Assembly (NCBI GenBank): GCA_002293375.1
Contig: DBDA01000027.1
Location: forward strand, 1 to 64,000
Direction: 5' to 3'
Source of the DNA: Odoribacter sp. UBA944
GTDB lineage: Bacteria; Bacteroidota; Bacteroidia; Bacteroidales; Marinifilaceae
DNA: 64,000 bases
Below the pieces are notes generated by a model, which worked only from the letters and a program-made list of their open reading frames with translations, did not search any database and was not told the DNA's origin. The position numbers were made by a program, and so were the translations under genes. Positions 34,455 through 41,237 of the stretch are shown here, one piece after another; the stretch's first letter is position 1; the number at the start of each line of letters is the position of its first letter.

Positions 34455-35585
34455 ATGAAGGTAATATCAGTTTTTAACAACAAAGGTGGTGTTGGAAAAT
34501 CAACGCTTACTTATCATTTGAGTAATTCTTTGGCAGAATTAGGACATAAGATTTTAATGGTTGATTTAGACCCTCAATGCAATTTAACTATATGTGCTAT
34601 GAAAGAAGAGCAATTGCATCAGATTTGGGAAGATGAAGACCCTTTCATTGAGGATTTTGAACAAGCGTTCAACGAAGCTCCTAACATTATTAATTCGCCG
34701 AGAAGTATTCATTTTATACTTAAACCAACAGAAGATGGTATTAGCGAACTTGCTCAATTACCACCTGCTCTTAATATTGCCAACAATATTGATATTATTC
34801 CGGGAAGACTTTCTATACATAAATATGAAAATAGAATTGCCGAACGATGGAATGGTATTTATCAAGGAGATAATTTGGCAATAAGAACAGTTACTAATAT
34901 TAGGTCTTTGTGTAAGAAATATGCAGAACAAAACAATTATGATTTTGTTTTGATAGATACTTCTCCAAGTTTAGGTATTCTGAATAAAACTATTATTTCC
35001 ACAGTTGATGGTTTCTTTATACCCGCACAACCTGATATGTTTAGTTTGTATGGTATTCGTAATATTGGCAGTGCTCTTGAAATGTGGCAAAAAGAGTTTG
35101 TTTCTATATATACATTGATTTCAGAGGACAAACGCTCAAAGTTTCCAACTAATTTTGTTCAGTTTTTAGGTTATACAATCTACAACGCAAAAAAATATAC
35201 TAAGCAAGGTACAATTCCCAATGAATACAACTTAGCCCAAGCGCATTATCAATATGTAAATCGAATACCGCAAACTATATTAGAATACATTCAAGAAAAT
35301 AATTACAGGAATTTTACGCAAGAAGAAATATCTAGACCAATTGGAGGAAGTGCAATAATACACACTCATAATACTTTCCCTGCAATGGCACAAGCACTTA
35401 AATGTCCTATGTGGAAAGTTCCTGAAGTTTATCAAGGGCTAAGACAAACCGATTCTGACTATATTGATTTGCTTACTCAAAATGGATTTGAATATAATCA
35501 AGGGAATAATGGTCGCTTACAAGAGATAGGAGATCATTATCGAGAATTTACAAATGATTTACTTATTAGAATCAATAAATTATGA
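34455..35585 (+). CDS. ParA/MinD-type P-loop ATPase of the island pair
   Basis: The 376-residue protein has the deviant Walker A KGGVGKST at residues 10-17 with the signature lysine, the A' motif DLDPQ at 37-41 and Walker B DFVLIDTSP at 163-171. Length exceeds typical ParA (about 255), with extra segments at about 47-135 and after 215. No ParB or centromere-like array is nearby, so plasmid partitioning is unlikely. The coding sequence is visibly AT-rich compared with its chromosomal neighbours. Its last codon overlaps the start of the RelA/SpoT gene (ATGA), so the two products are made together. The partner and position suggest a regulatory or defence role; that is inference. Confidence 0.88.
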   Translation: MKVISVFNNKGGVGKSTLTYHLSNSLAELGHKILMVDLDPQCNLTICAMKEEQLHQIWEDEDPFIEDFEQAFNEAPNIINSPRSIHFILKPTEDGISELAQLPPALNIANNIDIIPGRLSIHKYENRIAERWNGIYQGDNLAIRTVTNIRSLCKKYAEQNNYDFVLIDTSPSLGILNKTIISTVDGFFIPAQPDMFSLYGIRNIGSALEMWQKEFVSIYTLISEDKRSKFPTNFVQFLGYTIYNAKKYTKQGTIPNEYNLAQAHYQYVNRIPQTILEYIQENNYRNFTQEEISRPIGGSAIIHTHNTFPAMAQALKCPMWKVPEVYQGLRQTDSDYIDLLTQNGFEYNQGNNGRLQEIGDHYREFTNDLLIRINKL

Positions 35586-36295
35586 GCGAACCTGATAACG
35601 TAAAAAGTATTGAATCCGTAATCACTCTTTATAATGACGCAGATAGTCAAACGAGATTGAAAAGTTTTCAATCTTCGGTGGTGTCTTTTTTTGAAAATAA
35701 TCCTAATTTAAATAAGCGGCCTTTTCCTATAATTCATTCCATAAAAACAAGACTAAAAGACTCTGAACATCTAAAAGATAAAATTATTAGAAAATATAAA
35801 GAAGACAACGAACGAATAATAACAAGCGAAAATTTATTTAGAGAAGTTACAGATTTAATTGGTGTTAGAGTTTTACACTTATATCAAGAGCAGTTTCCTA
35901 TTATTCACGAAAATATTCTGAATTATGTAAATAGTGGAGACTGGGTTTTTGTAGAAGACCCCAAAGTATACACTTGGGATCCTGAATATAAAGCACTTTA
36001 TGAAAAATTAAACATCAAAACTGAACTTAAAGAAACATTTTATACAAGTGTTCATTATGTTGTAAAACCAAACAATCAAAATCCAAACCCTATATGTTGT
36101 GAAATACAAGTTCGAACATTGTTTGAAGAAATTTGGGGAGAAATCGACCATACAATTAATTATCCTCACAAAACAAAAAGTATAGCGTGTAGAGAACAAT
36201 TAAAAGTGTTAGCAAAATTAATATCAACGGGCACACGGTTGGCAGATTCAATTTTTAAGAGTAATAAAGAACACTCTGAAAAAGAAATCAGTTAA
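35582..36295 (+). CDS. Stand-alone RelA/SpoT-domain nucleotide pyrophosphokinase
   Basis: The 237-residue protein is a small alarmone synthetase-like enzyme without an HD hydrolase, TGS or ACT domain. The synthetase motifs are intact: HSIKTRLKDSEHLKDKI (52-68, ATP binding), DLIGVRVL (91-98, Mg-binding Asp), YTSVHYV (154-160, acceptor-base stacking Tyr), EIQVRT (174-179, Glu) and WGEIDH (185-190). Enzymes of this group make ppGpp or, as toxins, (pp)pApp or pyrophosphorylated tRNA. Without a hydrolase it would need an antidote or tight control, and ParA is the only coupled gene. It is AT-rich like parA. Confidence 0.88.
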   Translation: MSEPDNVKSIESVITLYNDADSQTRLKSFQSSVVSFFENNPNLNKRPFPIIHSIKTRLKDSEHLKDKIIRKYKEDNERIITSENLFREVTDLIGVRVLHLYQEQFPIIHENILNYVNSGDWVFVEDPKVYTWDPEYKALYEKLNIKTELKETFYTSVHYVVKPNNQNPNPICCEIQVRTLFEEIWGEIDHTINYPHKTKSIACREQLKVLAKLISTGTRLADSIFKSNKEHSEKEIS

Positions 36296-36310
36296 AAATA
36301 TACAAAATCT

Positions 36311-36430
36311 ATGGCAAAACAAAACAACAACTCAAACGAACAATCCCTCATCAAAAAAGTCTGGAACTTCGCCGATGTCGTCACGGTGGCGGGTATTTTG
36401 TCAGCACCTATAAAAATTAGCATAATATGA
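36311..36430 (+). pseudogene. hsdM remnant: first ~30 codons only
   Basis: The 39-codon frame encodes SNEQSLIKKVWNFADVVTVAG, the characteristic N-terminus of type I DNA methyltransferase HsdM. It then continues with unrelated residues (LSAPIKISII) to a stop. The S-adenosylmethionine and NPPF motifs are absent. The frame overlaps the start of the DUF1016 gene by 4 bp, so an internal deletion fused the hsdM 5' end to the region just before that gene. The modification function is lost. Confidence 0.75.
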
Positions 36431-37137
36431 AAGTACAGTCAATAAACGATTCTCATTTCGTTTCCGAAATCAAACAGATTCTCTCCGTTGCACGACAAAA
36501 AGCATATACTGCGGTTAACTTTGCTATGGTAGAAGCATATTGGCTGATTGGCAAGCGCATTGTTGAAGAAGAACAGCAAGGCAAAGAGCGAGCTGCTTAT
36601 GGTGAGGAAATTCTTAAAACGTTATCTGTCGAGCTTACAAGAGAATTTGGAAAAGGTTTTAGCGAACGGAGTTTGCGGGATTTTAGGCAGTTTTATCTGA
36701 CATTTCAGGACACGGAGATTTGGCACACACTGTGTGCACAATTGAGTTGGTCGCATATTAGATTGATAATGAGGGTTGAAAATAAGGATGCTCAAAAATA
36801 TTACCTTCAAGAAGCAGCAGAAAATCATTGGTCGGTAAGAACGCTGGACAGAAATATTTCCACACTGTATTATCACCGGCTTTTATCCTCTCAAGTGAAA
36901 GAGCCTGTAATACAGGAAATGCAAGAAAAAACAAAAGATTTTCAACAGAATAAATTAGAGTTTATCAAAAATCCTGCTGTGTTGGAATTTCTTGGACTAC
37001 CCAATAATACAGGATATACGGAATCTCGTTTAGAACAGGCAATTATTAACGAGATGCAAAAATTCCTGCTCGAATTGGGAAAAGGTTTTGCCTTTGTTGA
37101 CAGGCAGCAATTGATACGTATGAAATTACAGGGATAA
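36427..37137 (+). pseudogene. DUF1016/YhcG-like gene truncated before its PD-(D/E)XK nuclease domain
   Basis: The 236-residue product keeps the DUF1016 N-terminal domain: ARQKAYTAVNFAMVEAYWLIG, FGKGFSERSLRDFRQFYL, and LSWSHIRLIMRVENKDAQKYY. It also keeps the linker up to ELGKGFAFVDRQ (about residues 218-229). Full-length members have 340-370 residues, and that point is where the catalytic nuclease domain begins. Here the frame turns to LIRMKLQG and stops, and the missing half is not found downstream. DUF1016 genes are frequent passengers of type I restriction loci. The N-terminal domain might still fold, but nuclease activity should be gone. Confidence 0.75.
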
Positions 37138-37149
37138 AAGATACGACAA

Positions 37150-37716
37150 ATGAAACTGATTTGTGCCGAATACAACACCGCTGGCCGGATGTCCCCGCAG
37201 GTGATCGGGGACAATGCGCTGTTGCGGGACAACCGTGACTTTTACGTCCCCGATTTTACCCAGGAACTGAGTTGCGTCCCACAAGTGGTGTTGCGGGCCT
37301 GTAAACTGGGAAAAGGCGTATCGGAGCGTTTTGCATCTCGCTACTACGACCAGATCGGGGTAGGAGTCCGTTTTTACGCGGACACTCTCCGCAAAGAGTT
37401 ATTTACAAATGGCCTGGAGACCGGATTGGCCTCCGCTTTCGACGACTCGGCGGCGCTCAGCAGCCTGCAACCGTACCGGGGAGAAGAGCTCGTATACAGC
37501 CTGCGCATCAACGAAACAACGGTTTTTGAGAACCGGATCTCCGATCTGCCCGTCGGGATCCATGCGTTTATCTCCAAGGCTTCCCATTACTTTATGATCA
37601 AGATGGGGGATTTTTTCTTTTGCGGAAATCCGTTCTGTTACAGTAATTTGAAAGTAGGGGACCGGATCCGGGTTTACTTAGCGGAGCGTTGCCTGCTGGA
37701 TTTCTTTATCCGCTGA
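37150..37716 (+). CDS. FAH-fold protein with lost metal-binding residues
   Basis: The 188-residue protein aligns throughout with the fumarylacetoacetate-hydrolase-like fold (DNALLRDNRDFYVPDFT; FASRYYDQIGVGVRF; IKMGDFFFCGNPF; KVGDRIRVYL). Active members bind a divalent metal through two glutamates in a segment such as 'HxEVELVL' and an aspartate in 'GIDFTARDLQ'. Here these read SCVPQVVLRA and GVRFYADTLR, so all three ligands are missing. It is probably a non-catalytic family member or a relic under weak constraint; the frame is intact. It ends 4 bp from the convergent TrmH gene. Confidence 0.75.
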   Translation: MKLICAEYNTAGRMSPQVIGDNALLRDNRDFYVPDFTQELSCVPQVVLRACKLGKGVSERFASRYYDQIGVGVRFYADTLRKELFTNGLETGLASAFDDSAALSSLQPYRGEELVYSLRINETTVFENRISDLPVGIHAFISKASHYFMIKMGDFFFCGNPFCYSNLKVGDRIRVYLAERCLLDFFIR

Positions 37717-37720
37717 CACC

Positions 37721-38266
37721 TCACCCCCTTAACTTCGGCAACAACGGTTTTACCAATTGCCAGAGTACGATCCCCACACTGACGGAGATATTAAATGAGT
37801 GTTTGGTGCCGAACTGCGGGATCTCAATACAACCGTCCGCCAGGTCGATCACCTCCTGTTGCACGCCTTTCACTTCGTTTCCGAAAATCAATGCATACCG
37901 GCAGCCGCTTTCCGGGACAACGGTTTCCAGGGAGATGCTCTTTTCCGCCTGTTCGGCCGCGTAGATGCGATATCCGGACGTCCGGAGTTTGCGGACCGCC
38001 TCCGCCGTATCCGCTGCATACTCCCACGCCACGGAATCCTCGGCCCCCAGTGCAGTCTTGTGGATCTCCCGGTGGGGCGGGGTGGCGGTCAACCCGCACA
38101 GGTAGATCTTTTCCAACCGAAAAGCGTCGCAGGTGCGGAACACCGACCCGATGTTGTGCTGGCTCCGCACATTGTCTAACACCACTACCACAGGCAACTT
38201 GTCTGCCCGCTTGAACTCCTCCGCACTGATGCGGTATAACTCTTCGTTTTCTAATTTCCGGGACAT
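37721..38266 (-). CDS. TrmH/SpoU-family RNA methyltransferase, short form
   Basis: The 181-residue protein is a single SpoU knot domain without an N-terminal substrate domain. VVVLDNVRSQHNIGSVFRTCDAF gives motif I, YALIFGNEVKGVQQEV motif II and IEIPQFGTKHSFNISVSVGIVLW motif III. It should 2'-O-methylate a tRNA or rRNA nucleotide; minimal members include TrmH and TrmL types. It follows miaB by 12 bp on the same strand, pairing two RNA-modification genes. The intergenic gap contains a near copy of the 14-bp motif. Confidence 0.9.
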   Translation of the reverse strand: MSRKLENEELYRISAEEFKRADKLPVVVVLDNVRSQHNIGSVFRTCDAFRLEKIYLCGLTATPPHREIHKTALGAEDSVAWEYAADTAEAVRKLRTSGYRIYAAEQAEKSISLETVVPESGCRYALIFGNEVKGVQQEVIDLADGCIEIPQFGTKHSFNISVSVGIVLWQLVKPLLPKLRG

Positions 38267-38279
38267 GTAAACAGGCTCT
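38266..38279 (+). repeat. Dispersed 14-bp motif, weak copy
   Basis: TGTAAACAGGCTCT has two mismatches to TTTAAACAGACTCT. It overlaps the start of the TrmH gene and the stop of miaB, so chance similarity is possible. Confidence 0.3.
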
Positions 38280-39610
38280 TAACTTTGTTCAGCAGGTATT
38301 CCCATAAGCGTGGCCGAGGTGCAGGAGGTAACGGTTACCCGGATCAGATCGCCGGGTTGTGCGCCGCTGTGTGGAAAAACGACCACCTTGTTCTGGCTGC
38401 TGCGGCCGAACAGTTCGTCCGGACTTTTTTTGGAAACACCCTCTACCAGCACCTCGAATGTTTGGCCCACATCCTGCCGGTTGCTCTCCAGCGAAAGCGT
38501 GGTTTGCAGGTCGATCAACTCTTGCAGGCGGCGGCTCTTCACCTCTTCGGGAACATTGTCCGGAAGCCGTTTGGAGGCCGTGGTGCCGGGTCGCTCCGAA
38601 TATTTGAACATATAAGCCAGGTCGAACCCCACCGTTTTCAACAACTCCAGTGTCTCCCGGAAATCGGCTTCGCTTTCGTTGTGAAAACCGACGAATACAT
38701 CCGTAGAGAGGCCGCACCCGGGAATGATCCGCCGAATGGCTTCGATCCGCTCCAGATACCACTCGCGGGTGTATTTCCGGTTCATGTCCCGGAGTACCGA
38801 ATTGCTGCCGGATTGTACGGGCAGGTGGATGGATTTGCAGATGTTCGGAAACCGGGCGATGGTTTCCAAAATCCTGTCACTCATATCTTTGGGGTGGGAG
38901 GTAGCAAAACGGATCCGCATACCCGGGACCGCCTGCGCCGCCCGCTCCAGCAAGCCGGGAAAATCAATCTGCACCTGTTCGTCCTTGTAAGCGTAAGAGT
39001 TCACATTCTGCCCCAGCAGGGTCACCTCCTTGTACCCTTTGCGTTGCAGGTCCAACAGTTCGTTCAGAATGCTCCGGGGGCTCCGGCTTCGTTCCCGCCC
39101 GCGGGTATAAGGCACGATGCAGTAGGTACAGAAATTATTGCACCCTCTCATGATGGAAACAAATCCGGAGATGGCGGTTTCGTCGATGCGGGAAGGACAG
39201 ATGTCTTTGTAAGTTTCGGTTTCGGAGAGGGCGATGTTGATGGCTTTTTCCCCCCTTGTCGCTTTTTCGATCAGCAACGGCAAGTCCATGTAGGCGTCCG
39301 GGCCGACAACGATATTGACGTTTTTTTCCTGCTCAAACAGTTGTTCTCCGAGCCGTTCGGCCATGCATCCCATGACGCCGATCAGCAATCCGGGCTTCTT
39401 CTTCCGGAGCTCGGAAAAGCCCTGTACCCGTCCGCGCACCCGTTGTTCGGCGTTTTCCCGGACGGAACAGGTATTGACCAGAATGATGTCGGCTTCGTTC
39501 CTGTCTGCCGTATATTCAAACCCTCCGTCTTTCAGGATGGCGGCCGCCACCTCGCTGTCCGCAGCGTTCATCTGGCAGCCGTATGTCTCGATGTGGAATT
39601 TTCTGGACAT
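38279..39610 (-). CDS. miaB: tRNA-2-methylthio-N6-dimethylallyladenosine synthase
   Basis: From ATG 39610 the protein has 443 residues. The longer frame from 39640 is rejected because it would start inside the terminator/promoter hairpin. MiaB adds a methylthio group to i6A37 of tRNAs reading UNN codons. The N-terminal UPF0004 domain holds three cluster cysteines (TYGCQMN, VNTCSVRE, MGCMAER). The radical SAM triad is CNNFCTYC, and a C-terminal TRAM domain follows. It lies downstream of a terminator hairpin whose arms also provide a -7 box. Confidence 0.97.
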   Translation of the reverse strand: MSRKFHIETYGCQMNAADSEVAAAILKDGGFEYTADRNEADIILVNTCSVRENAEQRVRGRVQGFSELRKKKPGLLIGVMGCMAERLGEQLFEQEKNVNIVVGPDAYMDLPLLIEKATRGEKAINIALSETETYKDICPSRIDETAISGFVSIMRGCNNFCTYCIVPYTRGRERSRSPRSILNELLDLQRKGYKEVTLLGQNVNSYAYKDEQVQIDFPGLLERAAQAVPGMRIRFATSHPKDMSDRILETIARFPNICKSIHLPVQSGSNSVLRDMNRKYTREWYLERIEAIRRIIPGCGLSTDVFVGFHNESEADFRETLELLKTVGFDLAYMFKYSERPGTTASKRLPDNVPEEVKSRRLQELIDLQTTLSLESNRQDVGQTFEVLVEGVSKKSPDELFGRSSQNKVVVFPHSGAQPGDLIRVTVTSCTSATLMGIPAEQS

Positions 39611-39616
39611 AAAAAA

Positions 39617-39650
39617 TAGTACTTTTGTATTCCGGGACACAAAAGTACTA
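39617..39650. terminator. Hairpin: terminator of the FadL-like gene, overlapping the miaB promoter
   Basis: A perfect 12-bp inverted repeat (39617-39628 with 39639-39650) has a 10-nt spacer. Read on the minus strand it is followed by TTTTTT, so it ends transcription from the FadL-like gene. Each arm also contains TACTTTTG, a match to the -7 box. The minus-strand copy (revcomp of 39640-39647) sits about 30 bp before the miaB start and can be its promoter. Confidence 0.75.
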
Positions 39651-39668
39651 TTTTCAACGCTAATTTCG

Positions 39669-41204
39669 TCAGAATCGGAGGCCGAATGTCAAGCGCGCCT
39701 GGTGTTCGTTGTATTTGTTGGCGATGTCCTGCGCCTGAATAACCTCCTCTGTTATATCCTCGCCGAGGTAATATCCGTAATATCCGTAATTGCTGTAAAA
39801 AACAGTTTTGTCTTTGCTGAACCGGTAAGTGTAGGCGGCGTCTACATAGAAACTTCCGAAATTCAGGCCGAAACCGCCGGAGAGGGTTTGCAACTTATCT
39901 CCTTTGGGAATATCGTACGTGAAACTGAACCCTTTCTCCTTATATGGCGAGAGCTGCAACGAATAGCCGCCCCGGAGGCTGAAAGCGCTGCTGACCCGGT
40001 ATTCGGCACCGAATCGTACGTTGTGCCCGTTGGTGTAGGTGGCTTTAATCTCGTCGTTTTCGTACTGATAATCGTCGTTGAAACTGTTGTCCGTAAACCG
40101 GGCGGAGGGGTAGTCGACAAACTCATAATCCATACTGATGATCGCTTTCCGGCCCAACACGCCTGCCACGCTGAAAATGGCTCTCCACGGAGTACGCATC
40201 TTAAAATCGTATTCTGACAAAGGGCTTTCCGAACTGTATTGTGTTCGGTCCCTTCCGAGGGTTGCGTCCGTTCTGTTAAACCAGGCATCTATGCCCGACC
40301 GGTATTCAAAACTCATGTTATACCAGGTCGGGGTATGAATACTGACCCCGAGGCGCAACTGGGGGATCGGGCGGTAAATAGCCCCGAACTTCAAGTTTAT
40401 GCCGTCCCCTTCGATCCGCTGGTATTCGTAGTAATTGAACATGTCGAAACCGGAAGGAGCGTTCGCTTCACCGATCTCGGAGTAAGATGAGTACAATTTG
40501 TGGTACGTACTTTGAAGGCCGACCGTTACTCCGAGGTACAACTGATCTTTGTAATTGGTTCCGATCGTCATCGCATATTCCCCCAGATACCCCTCTTCCC
40601 GGATGCGTTTTTGCTGGTTGATCAACTCGGCTGCCGGCCCTTCCCAGAAAATGGGATTGTAGTAATCGTCGACAGACTGATAGATCAGTTTGGCGTCGTA
40701 AACCGGTCCGGTAGAGAACGGATCTAACCTTTCTGACTTAAGATTCCCAGCTTGGTACGCCCAGATGGAGGTCAGCGAATAGTCCGAACTTTCGTTGCCG
40801 ATAAATTGGTTCAGATTGTGTTTATACGGAGAGAAATTGGTGTAATTAAAACCGAAATTCACCCCTTTCCACTCAGAACCGGGTGTGTAGAGGGAGTAGA
40901 CCAGCCCCACATTTCCGATGTAATACTGGGAGGCGGATCCGGACGTGCCGCTCGATTTGATGTGGCTGAAATCCAACAGGGAGGTGAAATTCACTTCCGA
41001 TTTCCGAAACACCCCGATCCCGGCCGGATTGGTATTCAAGGTAGAGAGATCCCCGCCGAGCGCTCCGAAAGCTCCGCCCATGGCGGCCGAACGGGCTGTT
41101 CCTTCAGCAGAGTAGCGGGAGTACCGGAGTATATCCTGGTAATTCTGGGCCTGCAATACACTTCCGATCAGCAGGAGAGCCGGTAGTACGAGTAGCTTCT
41201 TCAT
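39669..41204 (-). CDS. OmpP1/FadL-family outer-membrane transporter
   Basis: The 511-residue protein has a signal peptide (MKKLLVLPALLLIGSVLQAQ) followed by the FadL-like N-terminal hatch (YSAEGTARSAAMGGAFGALGGDLSTLNTNPAGIGVFRKSE). A 14-strand barrel ends in HQARLTFGLRF. FadL barrels carry hydrophobic compounds across the outer membrane; the cargo in Bacteroidales is unknown, although close relatives are often labelled hemin receptors. It lies 33 bp downstream of the repeat-rich lipoprotein gene and ends at the hairpin at 39617-39650. Confidence 0.88.
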   Translation of the reverse strand: MKKLLVLPALLLIGSVLQAQNYQDILRYSRYSAEGTARSAAMGGAFGALGGDLSTLNTNPAGIGVFRKSEVNFTSLLDFSHIKSSGTSGSASQYYIGNVGLVYSLYTPGSEWKGVNFGFNYTNFSPYKHNLNQFIGNESSDYSLTSIWAYQAGNLKSERLDPFSTGPVYDAKLIYQSVDDYYNPIFWEGPAAELINQQKRIREEGYLGEYAMTIGTNYKDQLYLGVTVGLQSTYHKLYSSYSEIGEANAPSGFDMFNYYEYQRIEGDGINLKFGAIYRPIPQLRLGVSIHTPTWYNMSFEYRSGIDAWFNRTDATLGRDRTQYSSESPLSEYDFKMRTPWRAIFSVAGVLGRKAIISMDYEFVDYPSARFTDNSFNDDYQYENDEIKATYTNGHNVRFGAEYRVSSAFSLRGGYSLQLSPYKEKGFSFTYDIPKGDKLQTLSGGFGLNFGSFYVDAAYTYRFSKDKTVFYSNYGYYGYYLGEDITEEVIQAQDIANKYNEHQARLTFGLRF

Positions 41205-41237
41205 GGTCGTTATTGTTTTTCTATTGTACGTCTGTTC

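Noticed and set aside
34455..35585. ParA gene considered as an integrated plasmid partition system
   Set aside because: No parB, no parS-like repeats, no replication gene; the translationally coupled neighbour is a RelA/SpoT synthetase.
34000..37137. Island considered as a tRNA-integrated element
   Set aside because: The nearest tRNA (tRNA-Ser, 30241-30328) is 3.7 kb away across intact genes, there is no integrase, and no flanking direct repeat was found.
38285..39619. A 444-codon plus-strand open frame opposite miaB
   Set aside because: It is the antisense shadow of a strongly conserved gene; the translation has no domain, signal or homology, and GC-rich codons on the true strand readily open the opposite frame.
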